Origin: Magnetospirillum sp. XM-1
GTDB taxonomy: Bacteria; Pseudomonadota; Alphaproteobacteria; Rhodospirillales; Magnetospirillaceae
Direction of reading: 5' to 3'
Assembly (NCBI RefSeq): GCF_001511835.1
Contig: NZ_LN997848.1
Location: 1,674,001-1,738,000, forward strand
DNA: 64,000 nucleotides
The notes beneath the pieces were generated by a model. That model was given only the letters and a program-made list of their open reading frames with translations. It was not told the DNA's origin and did not search any database. The translations under genes were made by a program, and so were the position numbers. Shown here piece after piece: positions 33,701 to 42,620 of this stretch; the stretch's first letter is position 1, and each line of letters begins with the position of its first letter.

Positions 33701-36455
33701 CCCCGGACGGCGCCGGCAGGTTAGGGTTGGGCTTCCAGCCAGGGACGCCCTGCTGGGGCTCGGTAACGGTGTTACCGGCGGGGGCGGGTTCGGTAACGGC
33801 GTTACTGGCGTTCTTCTCGCGCTCGGCTTGCAGCTCGGCCATTACCCGGTCCGTCTCGGCGTGCGCGGCGGCCTCGCGCTCCTTGGCGGCTTTGACTTCC
33901 GCCATGGGGTCCACGGTCGGCGCGGGCGCCGGCTCGACGGGCTTTACCTCTTCGGGCTTCGGGCCCGCCAGCTCACGGACGGGTCCGGGCTGCGGGGCCT
34001 GGGCCTCGGGGGCAGGCGTCTCGGTCTTCGGCGGCTCCTGGGCGGTGCGCCCGCGCTCCTTCACGGTGAAGCCCTTGCCGGACGGGTGGTTGGACACCTC
34101 GAAGACCTGATCGGGGGACTTCTTGTGGCCCTCGTTGATGATCCACTTGGCCGCCTGCTTCTGGTCGCCAAAGATCACCGGGCCGCCCTTCTCGGACTTC
34201 ACGAAGCCGAACTCGTCGGTGGCGTAGCGCCCTTCGGCATCCGGCTTGCCCGGCTTATTGGAGAAGGTGCCCTTGGCCTTGGCGCCGTCATATTTGTTTC
34301 GGGCGTCGAAGTCCTCGCCGCGACCCGTCTGCTCGCGGGTCCGGCGGTCGGCTTCCTCGCGGGCCTTCCACTGCCGGATCAGTTCCTCTTCGGACGCGGC
34401 GCGCTGGGCCTTGGCCTCGGCTTCGGCCCGCTGGCGGAAAGCCTCCTGCTGGGCCGGGTTGGCGCCGTCGGTGCTCTCCATCTTGAACGGACGATCCGAG
34501 GTGCCGGTGCTGGTGCGGTCGTAGGCGCCAGCGCGGGGCTGGCCCTCGCCGGCCCTGGTCTGCCGTCCCTCGACCTGGGTGTCGGTCGGCTGATAGGCGC
34601 CGGGGCGTCCGGGCTCGGGCTTGGTGGCCGGGGAGTACCGGCCTTCACCGGTGGCGCCCGGCTGCCCGCCGGCCTCGGGGGTAAACCCTTCCCGCCCGGA
34701 CAGCCCGGCGTCCGCAGTGTGCAGCGTGGCACCGGGTTGCTCGGCGCCGCGCTGGCGCTGGGCCGCCGCCACCACCCGCTCGCGGGCGTCCGGAGACATG
34801 CGGATCAAATCGTTCTCGGTCATGCCGAGCTGGTCGCGGACGAGGGCCACGGGGTCTTCCCCGATACGGCCCTGGATTTCCCCGATGTGGCGCTGGCCGT
34901 CTTCGCGGACGCGAGGGGCAAGGTCTTCGTAGCCGGTCATGGCCTCGCCGGACGGGACAGCGCGGGGCGTCTCCATCTGCTTCTGGGCGATGCCGACCTG
35001 CTGCTCGGTCATGGGCAGGCGCGAAGCCTTCTCCGGGGAAGGCAGGGCAAGCCCGGTCTGCTCCGGGATGGTCTGACCACGGGCCCCCGCCTCTCCGGAC
35101 GGAGCCACGTAAACCGGACGCTCGCCGGAGGCGCCGCGCCGCACGTTCATCTCGGTCTGCGCCTGGGCGACCTGGGTGTCCGACATGGGCAGCCGGCTTT
35201 CCTGGCCAGGGGCCGGGAGAGCACGGGGGGCCTGATCGCGGACAGCGGCTGCCGTGGCAGCGTCGGCGGTGCCGGCAGTTGCGTCCCCGAACCGGGTGGC
35301 AGGGGCAACGGGGATCACGTCCGGGTTCGTCGGGGCCTGCGGCTGGAGGCCCTGCTCGCGGAACGCGGCCAACTCCTCCGGGGAATACTCACCGGGGGCC
35401 TGGGCCTGCATGTTGCTCTTGGCCTTCTCCAGCATCCGGGCCTGCTGCTCCGGACGCAGCTTGGGGAACGCCTTGGCCGCGTCCTCGCCCAGGCCCTTCC
35501 GGACCAGTCCGAGATTTTGGTCCAGAGTCGCCTGGGTGGCAGCGGCGTCCGAAATCAGAGGCTGTTCCGGACGGTTGGCGCCCAGGTTCGCCAAGCGGTT
35601 GGCCAGACGCGGGTCGCCGCTCTCCAGAGCGACTACCGCCTTCTCGACGATGCCGGGGTTCTGGGCGACGACAGCCGGATCGACGCCACGGCCCTGGAGG
35701 GTGTCGGCATCGGTCGGGATGCGGGAGAGGTAGGCCGTCTCCTCGGGGGTGAGGGTTTCCGGACGGCGGGGCATCACGTTGCGGTCACGGAGCCGGACAG
35801 TGCCGCCGCCGGGGGCGCCCATGCCGCCCATCAGGATGGCGCTGGCAGCGATGTCCGTCGCGTCGGCGTTGGGGTCCGCCGCAGCCTGGGCGCCGCCGAA
35901 GGCAGCGTTGCCACCCACGCGGGTCGGCATCGCGTAAGGCGAAAGACCGTGCATGATCTTGCCGGCGGCCAACCCTTCGACGCCGCCCTCGATGGCGGGG
36001 ACGATGCCCTGGTCGGCCTTGCCCAGCGCGCCCATGGCGCCCATGCCGGCCACCGGGCCCATGACAGAGACGACGGGCGCCAGCATGGCGAGATCGACGG
36101 GCGCCTGACCGATGCCGGCGTAGACCTTCTCCAGCAGGTTGGGGTCTTGCGGCATGATGTCTTGGGCGCGCTGCTGGAAGCGGCCTTCCATGCCACGGAG
36201 GTAGTTGGTGACGACGTTGTCCGGCGCGACTTCCCCGCCGCCATACGCACGGTCCAGCAGCTCCGAGGCGTTGGCCAGATTATGGGTCACACCGGCACCG
36301 CCGCGCTGGAGGCCGGACCACACGGCCTTGCCGACGCGGGCCAGACCCTCGCCGGGGGTATATCCGGACGGGGCCGCCGGAGCAGCGCCGAATACGTCCG
36401 CGTCCGAAAGTTCCTGGGGGGCTCCAAAGACTTCCGCGTCGCTCAGTTCAGCCAT
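30789..36455 (-). CDS. Giant internal virion / DNA-ejection protein (T7 gp16-like position)
   Basis: The 1888-residue protein is the last gene of the late operon. It starts with a duplicated LSDAEVFGA/LSDADVFGA motif. Next comes a hydrophobic Ala/Gly/Met-rich region (about residues 105-220). A long Pro/Ala/Gln-rich, low-complexity middle follows, with a second duplication (ESRLPMSDTQVAQAQ and ASRLPMTEQQVGIAQ) and a helical linker (EVKAAKEREAAAHAETDRVM). The C-terminal half is helical with membrane-like patches (AAGIAAAYAIMSMGQVAM). Length, position and composition match ejected core proteins of podoviruses and the large polyvalent phage proteins. No lysozyme or transglycosylase motif was recognised. 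Confidence 0.8.
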   Translation of the reverse strand: MAELSDAEVFGAPQELSDADVFGAAPAAPSGYTPGEGLARVGKAVWSGLQRGGAGVTHNLANASELLDRAYGGGEVAPDNVVTNYLRGMEGRFQQRAQDIMPQDPNLLEKVYAGIGQAPVDLAMLAPVVSVMGPVAGMGAMGALGKADQGIVPAIEGGVEGLAAGKIMHGLSPYAMPTRVGGNAAFGGAQAAADPNADATDIAASAILMGGMGAPGGGTVRLRDRNVMPRRPETLTPEETAYLSRIPTDADTLQGRGVDPAVVAQNPGIVEKAVVALESGDPRLANRLANLGANRPEQPLISDAAATQATLDQNLGLVRKGLGEDAAKAFPKLRPEQQARMLEKAKSNMQAQAPGEYSPEELAAFREQGLQPQAPTNPDVIPVAPATRFGDATAGTADAATAAAVRDQAPRALPAPGQESRLPMSDTQVAQAQTEMNVRRGASGERPVYVAPSGEAGARGQTIPEQTGLALPSPEKASRLPMTEQQVGIAQKQMETPRAVPSGEAMTGYEDLAPRVREDGQRHIGEIQGRIGEDPVALVRDQLGMTENDLIRMSPDARERVVAAAQRQRGAEQPGATLHTADAGLSGREGFTPEAGGQPGATGEGRYSPATKPEPGRPGAYQPTDTQVEGRQTRAGEGQPRAGAYDRTSTGTSDRPFKMESTDGANPAQQEAFRQRAEAEAKAQRAASEEELIRQWKAREEADRRTREQTGRGEDFDARNKYDGAKAKGTFSNKPGKPDAEGRYATDEFGFVKSEKGGPVIFGDQKQAAKWIINEGHKKSPDQVFEVSNHPSGKGFTVKERGRTAQEPPKTETPAPEAQAPQPGPVRELAGPKPEEVKPVEPAPAPTVDPMAEVKAAKEREAAAHAETDRVMAELQAEREKNASNAVTEPAPAGNTVTEPQQGVPGWKPNPNLPAPSGELSSRKINPAAASEASILKTMSDNDYRRTQSPLTREQKAAAEGARQETLNRFEAAKADVAGRWENKNQRALDLALAGRDFKGGGLVAFERGWSDAVNGKLDPERTDTTKSYRYDGNYSAGVRAAEKFLADNPAPPELGGPVKVQGVTARGKGATYEMPPTERAVEGVKNNVAKLPLDRFYSNPADPALIKQMLVDPAIKAVRNFFQRERQGIERGLRGLRADPADLKSPNRLNLREALANNARYFFASNRAHFYAMEARYKDMPAVKEAVRQMSDLLGSAPGEGRLVRQGYDEAVEQRGRGMMSRMRNILEQHLDDVPFQDAVRDALAGVRTPSDPRVARVANSIRKLLDEQRDFVQKSGVEIGNRKDYFPRIVAEAKVLADTKGFLAKAEEAYRENGLDAETARTAAREWLDRIMGIGADEFGMGPASRHTKGRELTSPKTDAILKPYYETDVVSALTSYFHQTTRLAEFTTRFGRNGEKANELFDKMREGGMKAPDVSMLQSAWESSVGRVRTSWPDAMLGLSQWASTMANVALLPRAVLSSVMEPLTAGVRTGNVGDGLRAFHDTIRSVLKSKDMQDARELAEGLGLVGEAAQQMILSARWGAGLSDRHGIVVGSKKITPSRVNAMFFDKVGLAALTEHQRVASTRIGQGYVGSLLRNLERPERSASAKSMLAELGIAPEETASVKAWLDKSPSSHEIITSDAPEAKMYRAALGRFVDEVVQQPKAYDKPIMANIPVARLMYGIASFNYAFWRNVMLASGKRGIRNVAGKTGLGEKLTGGERVSGAAGIAAAYAIMSMGQVAMSNIREGAFNPSADKERQKEPIRSTMTHLDRAGMFGAASPYVNSILSVRYERDLANMFLGPGPGYFLQNAQKLIGLLPEPYGKNTGNTNTAEWNAAQAGYRLASPFASAALAVVPGGPVLNTLTGAAIMGLSSPEASTQFANAVAGEKSKGRGGPSGGKARTYTR

Positions 36456-36459
36456 TTGA

Positions 36460-37629
36460 TTACGCTCCAGGTGCGGCGGGAACCCAACCGGTGCCAGTCC
36501 AGGTCATCGGTCCTCTGGGGGTGTCGTAGACTTTCCCTTTGACGCGGGACGCCATCGGGGGGATCGCCGGCTGCTGGGGCGCCTTCACCGGGGCGGCAGC
36601 GGCAGGGGGCGTGATCTGCGCCGGGGTGTCCTTGAGTATGTCGAAGGGGCTAAGAGAGCGGACAATCTTGGCGGGCCACGACCTCTCGTCCGCCGGGGTG
36701 TACTTGGACCCCTGGGCGTACCCAAGCGACGCCACGGCGGCGTCGGTCGCGGACTGCATGTTCTTGGTCGTCTGGAAGACCTTGGCTGCCTCGGCTTTGG
36801 CCACCGCCATCTTCTCAGGAGGGATAGCCATAAGGAGGTTGGGGTCGATGCCCTGGTTGCCCTTGGCGTCCACGGAGAGCCCGCCCAACACCTTGGCGAT
36901 GCCGACTTCCAGGGCCTGATCTTCCTTGTCCGTCCAGGCGGGCGCGTTGACCTTGCCGTCGGCGGCGCCGGACACGCCCTGGACCACTACTCCCGGCAGC
37001 CCCATGTTCTGTGCGACATCGGGCCGGAAGGTCGTGGTCTGGTCCTTGTTCGTCTGGACGTAGTTCGGGTTGTTGAACTTCCACCGCTCGCGGGTGTCCG
37101 TCTTGTCGTACCCGTAACGCTGCGCTGCGGCGGACGTGTCCGAGCCGTACCGGCTGTCCGCGCTGCTGATGTCCTGCCCGCGCCGCTCGGTGGCGTCGGA
37201 CGCAGTGAAGCCGAGCTGGGTCTTGGCGTAGTCGCCGCCGTTGGCGACCACCATGTTCGCCAGGGCGCTCTGGTTCACCGCGCTCGGGTCGCCGGCGCCG
37301 TAGATGGACTGCGTGACGCCCCCGATGTGCGGGAGGTAGTCCTTGCCCAGGCGAACCATGTGCGACATGACACGCTGCCGGGTGGCCGGGTCGTTGGCCC
37401 AGCCCTCGGTCATCATCCCAGGGAGGGCGCTCTTGACGCTCGCGGCCTCTTGCAGGTCCGCCGTCTCCTGGCGGGCCTTGGAGGCGTTGGCCTCGTAGTA
37501 GCCGCCCTGCTTCTGGTACAGCTCATGCCGCGCCATCTGCGCCGGGTCGCCAAAGAGCGACTTGGCCAGGGAGGAGCCCGCGCCCAGCATCTGGAGGTAG
37601 TCGGTGTTGTCACCGGGGTAATAGGGCAT
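36460..37629 (-). CDS. Internal virion protein (T7 gp15-like position)
   Basis: This 389-residue protein is mostly helical and Gln/Ala-rich at the N-terminus (YQKQGGYYEANASKARQETA) with a Pro-rich C-terminus (ITPPAAAAPVKAPQQPAIPP, then TWTGTGWVPA). I do not recognise a domain. It lies between the gp14-like and giant gp16-like genes, 4 bases from the latter, so it probably forms part of the ejected core complex. Confidence 0.65.
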   Translation of the reverse strand: MPYYPGDNTDYLQMLGAGSSLAKSLFGDPAQMARHELYQKQGGYYEANASKARQETADLQEAASVKSALPGMMTEGWANDPATRQRVMSHMVRLGKDYLPHIGGVTQSIYGAGDPSAVNQSALANMVVANGGDYAKTQLGFTASDATERRGQDISSADSRYGSDTSAAAQRYGYDKTDTRERWKFNNPNYVQTNKDQTTTFRPDVAQNMGLPGVVVQGVSGAADGKVNAPAWTDKEDQALEVGIAKVLGGLSVDAKGNQGIDPNLLMAIPPEKMAVAKAEAAKVFQTTKNMQSATDAAVASLGYAQGSKYTPADERSWPAKIVRSLSPFDILKDTPAQITPPAAAAPVKAPQQPAIPPMASRVKGKVYDTPRGPMTWTGTGWVPAAPGA

Positions 37630-37638
37630 CGGGGCCTC

Positions 37639-38436
37639 CTAGTAGATCGAGCCGGGGTGAGGCACCCGCGAGAGGTACGGGCTGTAGCTGGTCGAGAGCA
37701 CGTTGCCGCCGGACGGAGCGAAAGACCCGACAGACCCGACGCCAGGGGTCACGGACCCCGCGCCCGACACAGTGCCGGACGAGGCCCCGCCCAGGGCGCT
37801 GGCGCCGCCGAACGCGCCCGCGCTGCCGGCCATGCCCAGGCCCATACCGCCCAGCGAGAGCAGCGAGCCGAGCATCGAGTGCCCGCTCCCGCCCGCACGG
37901 GACGCCGCCTGCATCTCAGCCGGCACCACACCCGCCGAGCCCTTGGAGAAGTTGCCCCACATGCCCACATCGCCGGCGCCCTTCTGGAGCATCTCGGCGT
38001 TGGAGAAGGTGCGGTCCGCGAAGCCGCCCAGCCGCGCCTTGGCGGAGAGCTGCTTACGGGTTTCACCCAGCGCCTGGGCCAAGGTGGCGGCGTTGCTGTC
38101 CTGGATGACCTTGGGAGCTTCCGAGGACGCGCCAACTTCGGACGCTTGGTCGTTATAGTCGCGGGACGCTGGCACGACGTTGTCGTAGAGCGCCTGCCGC
38201 TCGTCCGTCTTCTGGCCGGTGAGCTGGTCCTGCTGCGGGCGGTCCATCTTGTCCAACTGCCCCTGCCACGTCTGGAGGGCGCTGTCCTGATACCGCTTCT
38301 GGCGGGCGGCTTCAGCGGCCTGGACATCCTCCATGGCGCGCTGGGATTTCTCCTGGGCCTCCTGCTGTGCCCGGCTTTGCATGACGGCGCCGGCCACCGA
38401 CATAGCTGCGGCGACGATAGGCAGTACAGCGCACAT
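37639..38436 (-). CDS. Internal virion protein, T7 gp14-like
   Basis: The 265-residue protein begins MCAVLPIVAAAMSVAGAVMQ, a hydrophobic N-terminus followed by a Gln/Glu/Ala-rich helix (SRAQQEAQEKSQRAMEDVQA). That layout is typical of gp14-type ejection proteins, which insert into the outer membrane. The C-terminal 90 residues are Gly/Ser-rich and include a long hydrophobic stretch (MLGSLLSLGGMGLGMAGSAG). The ATG at 38436 follows a GGAGGC ribosome site. Upstream in-frame residues are unlike the rest and were excluded. Confidence 0.75.
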   Translation of the reverse strand: MCAVLPIVAAAMSVAGAVMQSRAQQEAQEKSQRAMEDVQAAEAARQKRYQDSALQTWQGQLDKMDRPQQDQLTGQKTDERQALYDNVVPASRDYNDQASEVGASSEAPKVIQDSNAATLAQALGETRKQLSAKARLGGFADRTFSNAEMLQKGAGDVGMWGNFSKGSAGVVPAEMQAASRAGGSGHSMLGSLLSLGGMGLGMAGSAGAFGGASALGGASSGTVSGAGSVTPGVGSVGSFAPSGGNVLSTSYSPYLSRVPHPGSIY

Positions 38437-38446
38437 GGCCGCCTCC

Positions 38447-39097
38447 TTAGTTGACGATCCGCGAGCTGCCGGCGGCAGTTGCGTTCCCGGTCCCGGTGGC
38501 CGTCTTGCTGCCGAACAGGTTCGACTTGGCGATCTGCCCGAGGATGCCGGTGCCGTCCGTCGCGGTCGGCTGCGACGCGGCCAAGCTCGCGGCGATGTTG
38601 GTGAACATCTGGCCGATGGGCGAGAAGGTCGGGCGCAGGGAGAGATTGTTGGCCGCAGCGGCGGACGCAGCGGACGCAGCCGCAGGGTCAGCCGACGCAT
38701 TGAGCTGCGACACCAGCGAGGACCGCTCGTTGGACACGGCGGACCGGGCCTGCTTCTCCTGGTTCAGAGCTTCGTCCACCAGGGCGCCACGGTTGATGTC
38801 ATATTCTTTCTGGAGGGCAGCCTGCCGCTCACCAGCGATGGTGCTGTCCGAAATGCCGCCGCGAGCCAGGGCGTAGGCGAGCTGCTGCTTGGCCTTGCTG
38901 TACTGGTCTTCGAGCTGGGGCGTGGCGTAATCCTGGTACGCCGTCCGGATGTTGCTGTAGTAGGGGTCGTCAAACTTGGTGAACGCGGCGTCGATGCTGC
39001 GCATCCCCTCGCTGATGCGAGCCTGCCTTGCTTCCTCCGCAGCGCGAGCGCCACCGTCGCCACCGCCGTCACCACCGCCGCCGCCGAAACCACACAT
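38447..39097 (-). CDS. Phage structural protein of unknown function
   Basis: This 216-residue protein starts MCGFGGGGGDGGGDGG and continues as a helical, Gln/Ala-rich segment (DYATPQLEDQYSKAKQQLAY). It ends in a Ser/Ala-rich tail (ADPAAASAASAAAANNLSLR). It lies between the gp13-like and gp14-like genes. The MC start and composition resemble core proteins, so a role in the internal virion complex is likely but not shown. Confidence 0.6.
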   Translation of the reverse strand: MCGFGGGGGDGGGDGGARAAEEARQARISEGMRSIDAAFTKFDDPYYSNIRTAYQDYATPQLEDQYSKAKQQLAYALARGGISDSTIAGERQAALQKEYDINRGALVDEALNQEKQARSAVSNERSSLVSQLNASADPAAASAASAAAANNLSLRPTFSPIGQMFTNIAASLAASQPTATDGTGILGQIAKSNLFGSKTATGTGNATAAGSSRIVN

Positions 39098-39099
39098 AG

Positions 39100-39555
39100 C
39101 TACCTCACCACGAATACATGGAAGTCTTCCCCGTTGCGGCCAAAGCCGCGATGGGTCGTCTCGATTTCAGCGCCGAGGAGGTGAAGCCAGTCGTGCGCGT
39201 CGGTGTGCCCGACCATCGAGTACGCATGTATCCGATGCGATCCGGACTTACGCAGTGTCGGTATGATATTATTTCGGACGAAACGAGACAACCCCAAACC
39301 GACTTTAGGTAGCTCGTCCGTGGCGAACATCCAGGCAGTCCAGACGCCCGGCCAGGGGTTCACCGCCCCGAAGCACGCGATGGGCCGGTCCGTGCCGGCG
39401 ATCCAGGAGAACGCACCCGCCGTCACCATGGTCTTCTCAGCCAAGTCCATAGGGTCGTCCGACCACATGGTCGCGTAGATTTCCTTCTTGTCCCACTCGC
39501 GCATGTTCGCTGCCACCCGCAGGACATCCGCGTAATTCAGCTCCGCGAGGTTCAT
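39100..39555 (-). CDS. GNAT-fold virion protein (T7 gp13 / DUF2833-like)
   Basis: The 151-residue protein starts MNLAELNYADVLRVAANMRE. It contains PIACFGAVNPWPGVWTAWMF and a C-terminal HRIHAYSMVGHTDAHDWLHL followed by LGAEIETTHRGFGRNGEDF. This is the acetyltransferase-like fold of T7 gp13 and its relatives. In T7 this protein is needed for correct virion assembly rather than acetyl transfer. Its start overlaps the tail hub stop (1 base). The gene is first in the ejection cassette, as in T7. Confidence 0.78.
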   Translation of the reverse strand: MNLAELNYADVLRVAANMREWDKKEIYATMWSDDPMDLAEKTMVTAGAFSWIAGTDRPIACFGAVNPWPGVWTAWMFATDELPKVGLGLSRFVRNNIIPTLRKSGSHRIHAYSMVGHTDAHDWLHLLGAEIETTHRGFGRNGEDFHVFVVR

Positions 39556-41918
39556 CAGCCGGACCCTACGGAGGTATAGTGGACAATGACGTTTGAGAGT
39601 GTGGCGGCGCCGGCACTGGCGCAAACCAGCTTGAGCCCGATATGGGTTCCTTCCCCGACGGCGGCGACCTGCCCCAGAGAGTATGTGGTCTGCGTCACCG
39701 TGCCGACCAAGTCCCGGACGGTCGGGTGCAGTGGGTCGGTGCCCACATAGACGGACCAAGTGTTGCTGCACGCCACGTCGATACCGGCCACGGTCTTGGA
39801 TGTCGCCGGCGCCTGCCCGTCGAGCATAGGCAGCTCGACCGTGACCGTGCAGTTGTCGTAGGTCACTTCGTCGTCGCCGCCATAGAGGTAAATCTCGTCG
39901 GCGGCGCGGACGTAGATGCGGTTGCCCAGGACCACCATCTCGTCCGGGGTGAAGCCGGGATCATAGGTGGACCACGCCGCGATCTTCGACCCCGAGAAAT
40001 ACGAGAAGACGTAGATCAGGTTGCCGAGCGCCAGCCAGAACCGACCGGTGACGGGCTCCACGATGGCTCGGGCCTTGGCCGTGTTCGTGGCGCCCAGGGA
40101 CAGCATGTGCTCGATCAGCAGCTTGTCCACCGGCGTGCCCACGTCCGACACCGCAGCGGCGTTGGAAGCATCGCGGGCCCGGAGGCTACGGAGCCCGCTG
40201 GCGGACAGGTAGAACACGTCCGCGTCACCGAACTGCATGATGGCGCCGCCGGCGACCGCGCCGTTATTCCGGACCACCTGGATTTGGGTGTTCTGGTTGG
40301 GGTCGGCGTCGAGCTGCCAAAGCTGGATCGAGCCACGGGAGAAGATGGCGACCCGGTTGTAGTAAATCTCCATGCCCACCAGCTCCTCGGAACCGGCGTC
40401 CTGGTTGGCCATGTTGATGACGCCGGCACCCGTCTCGTTGGAGGACCACTTGGTCGGGTCGTTGAGGGCGCAGAACGGCATCAAGCTGGCAGCGGTGGCG
40501 TAGACCTTGGACTTGATGGTCTTGACGGACGTGGCCTTTCCGGACGGGCGGGTGGCAGCGCCGAAGGTCTTGTCGCCCAGCGTCACCGAGAACCTATCGT
40601 CCACCTCGAAGGTGCCGCCCACCGTCAGGGTGGAAATCTGGGACTGGCCGGTCACGGCGGACACGCCGCCCGCCAGCGCGTTGCCGCTGCCAGTGACGGT
40701 CACGGACCCGGAGGTTGTGACCGTAATCACCTTTCCGTTGGCGCCGGCACCGGCACCGGCAGCCGCCTTGATCGTCACGGACGAGGAACTCGCCGTCGCG
40801 TCATAGTCGGGGCTGGACGAATAGGACGTGACCGTCGAGGCCACGTTGGTCGCCATGGCCGAGTTGGAGATCGACCAGTTGACGCGGGAGCCCAGCACCT
40901 CGATGCCGTCCACCTTGATGGAGGTGATGGCGTTGGTCACGCCGCTGGCCATGTTGGCGGTGGAGGTGGTGATCGTGCTGGCCGTGGCCGCGACCACGAA
41001 ACCGTTGGCGTCCGCGCCGACGCTCTGGGCAGCCGAGATGGTGACGACAGCCCCGACGGCGGCAGCGGTGTATTCCGGACTGGAGGTGTAACTGTTGATC
41101 TGGGTGGCGATGTCAGTCGCCGTCTGGGTGAGCGAGGCGTTGTAGTTCACCGTGGCGCCCAAGACTTCGACGCCGTTGACCGTGATGCTGCTCACCGATC
41201 CGGACGCGCCCCCCGTGAGGGTCACGGTGCCCGTGGCGGCGGTGTTCGCCGTGCCGCCGGTGATCGTGACCGTGCCGGACGCCCGCGTCTCCGAGATGCC
41301 CGAGATGGCGACCTGGGTGGTGGCAGCGGTGAGGGCTTGGTTGTCCGTGGCGCCCCCGTTGGTCGCCGTGGTGGACACCGCATAGGTCGTCCCAACCGGG
41401 CCGGTGACGGTGACGACGCTGCCAACCCGCGTAGCGGTATAGTCGGCGTCCGCGTCGATCAGCGCCCGCAGGTGCTCCGCGATGCCATCGTTGTTGGTCA
41501 TGGCGGACCGGACGATGCCGGCACCCCAATCCGTGACCAGGGCGCCGTCGTAGAAGTGGAAGACGGACCCGTCCGAATACTCGGCCAGCACATAGAGCTT
41601 GCCGTTGAAGACCTCGGCATCGACGACGCGGGACATGGTGAGCCCGTCCGGATGCTGGAGCCGCTGGTAGGTGACGCCGGTCGGGACCGCCGGGGCGGTC
41701 GCGGACCCGAAGACATAGAGCTTCGAGTTGGCGGCGGCCATGCCGAAGGTGCCCGCTGGCAGGGTATACTTCCCCACGAACGCCTTGCGCTTCTCGATCT
41801 CACCGCCTCGGGTGATGTGGGCGTTAGACAGGGTCTGGAGAGAGCCCGGCGGTGCAGTCAGCACCGTCTTGCGCGTGTCCAGTCCGGCCCGGAAGTCTTC
41901 TACCAGGATGTAGGGCAT
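39555..41918 (-). CDS. Tail hub/nozzle protein with inserted tandem beta repeats
   Basis: This 787-residue protein starts MPYILVEDFRAGLDTRKTVL and continues LSNAHITRGGEIEKRKAFV, the usual opening of podovirus tail tube or stabilisation proteins. The outer parts look like a beta-propeller (NSKLYVFGSATAP, NGKLYVLAEYSDG, NRIYVRAADEIYLYGG). A block of about 200 residues in the first half holds two tandem repeats of about 85 residues (ITVNGVEVLGATVNYNASLT and IKVDGIEVLGSRVNWSISNS) that seem inserted. It is expected to close the portal channel below the adaptor. Confidence 0.75.
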   Translation of the reverse strand: MPYILVEDFRAGLDTRKTVLTAPPGSLQTLSNAHITRGGEIEKRKAFVGKYTLPAGTFGMAAANSKLYVFGSATAPAVPTGVTYQRLQHPDGLTMSRVVDAEVFNGKLYVLAEYSDGSVFHFYDGALVTDWGAGIVRSAMTNNDGIAEHLRALIDADADYTATRVGSVVTVTGPVGTTYAVSTTATNGGATDNQALTAATTQVAISGISETRASGTVTITGGTANTAATGTVTLTGGASGSVSSITVNGVEVLGATVNYNASLTQTATDIATQINSYTSSPEYTAAAVGAVVTISAAQSVGADANGFVVAATASTITTSTANMASGVTNAITSIKVDGIEVLGSRVNWSISNSAMATNVASTVTSYSSSPDYDATASSSSVTIKAAAGAGAGANGKVITVTTSGSVTVTGSGNALAGGVSAVTGQSQISTLTVGGTFEVDDRFSVTLGDKTFGAATRPSGKATSVKTIKSKVYATAASLMPFCALNDPTKWSSNETGAGVINMANQDAGSEELVGMEIYYNRVAIFSRGSIQLWQLDADPNQNTQIQVVRNNGAVAGGAIMQFGDADVFYLSASGLRSLRARDASNAAAVSDVGTPVDKLLIEHMLSLGATNTAKARAIVEPVTGRFWLALGNLIYVFSYFSGSKIAAWSTYDPGFTPDEMVVLGNRIYVRAADEIYLYGGDDEVTYDNCTVTVELPMLDGQAPATSKTVAGIDVACSNTWSVYVGTDPLHPTVRDLVGTVTQTTYSLGQVAAVGEGTHIGLKLVCASAGAATLSNVIVHYTSVGSG

Positions 41919-41921
41919 CTG

Positions 41922-42614
41922 CTACCTCCGGGGCGCGAAGGGGATTTCGATCTTTCCGGGGACTGTTCCGGCAGCGCTGGGCGTCCGGGTCCAGACGCCG
42001 CGCTTGTTGGCGCCGCCCTGGCCCTTGATCTTCCCGTAGAGGGCATTGGCTGCGGACAGCAGCTTCTCGGCGCGGGGGTTCTTCTGTTGCCCGAGCAGCT
42101 CGGCGGCAGCGAACAGGACGATCATGTCGCTGTCCAGATCGCAGGTGTCGCTGTCGGCGGCGAACGGTCCGAGCTGGCGGACACCGCGAAACCGCAGGGT
42201 CGCTGCCTCGGACGGGATGGGCCATACCTCAAGCTGGGAAGTCTCGTATGGCGCCCAGTTGAGGGCGGGGGCCCCGCGCACCCCGGCGTCGCTGTCGTAG
42301 AGCGACAACTCGCCCGGACCGATCCCGAACGCCACCGGGAGCCACTGGCTGCCCTGCTTGGTGTGGACGTTGACGATCCGCTCGTAGTTGAGGTCCGACG
42401 GGAAGCCGTAATACCTCTGGCCGGCGGACAGGGAAACATCCCGGTCCACCACCAGATGCGGCCAATCAAAGTCGTTGTAGAGGTGCGTCTGCACCCGCTG
42501 GAGCATCCGGACCAGTCCGGCACGGGCCTGCTGGCCCAGCGCCGGATTGGAGGAATGGCCGGCTTCGGCCCTCAAATCCGATACGAGCTGGACGAGCTGG
42601 ACACCGCGAGGCAT
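41922..42614 (-). CDS. Head-tail adaptor protein
   Basis: The 230-residue protein has the pattern VQLVSDLRAEAGHSSNPALG, then LVRMLQRVQTHLYNDFDWPH and SAGQRYYGFPSDLNYERIVN. This matches the adaptor proteins (gp4/gp11 type) that sit under the portal of short-tailed phages. It is followed after 3 bases by the tail hub gene. The C-terminal part carries a helix rich in charged residues (LLGQQKNPRAEKLLSAANAL). Confidence 0.78.
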   Translation of the reverse strand: MPRGVQLVQLVSDLRAEAGHSSNPALGQQARAGLVRMLQRVQTHLYNDFDWPHLVVDRDVSLSAGQRYYGFPSDLNYERIVNVHTKQGSQWLPVAFGIGPGELSLYDSDAGVRGAPALNWAPYETSQLEVWPIPSEAATLRFRGVRQLGPFAADSDTCDLDSDMIVLFAAAELLGQQKNPRAEKLLSAANALYGKIKGQGGANKRGVWTRTPSAAGTVPGKIEIPFAPRR

Positions 42615-42620
42615 GGCTGG

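Noticed and set aside
31776-36542. A plus-strand open frame of about 1590 codons opposite the giant ejection gene
   Set aside because: It is the antisense of a GC-rich gene with high third-position GC, is full of Gly/Leu/Arg/His shadow composition and has no credible domain or ribosome site.
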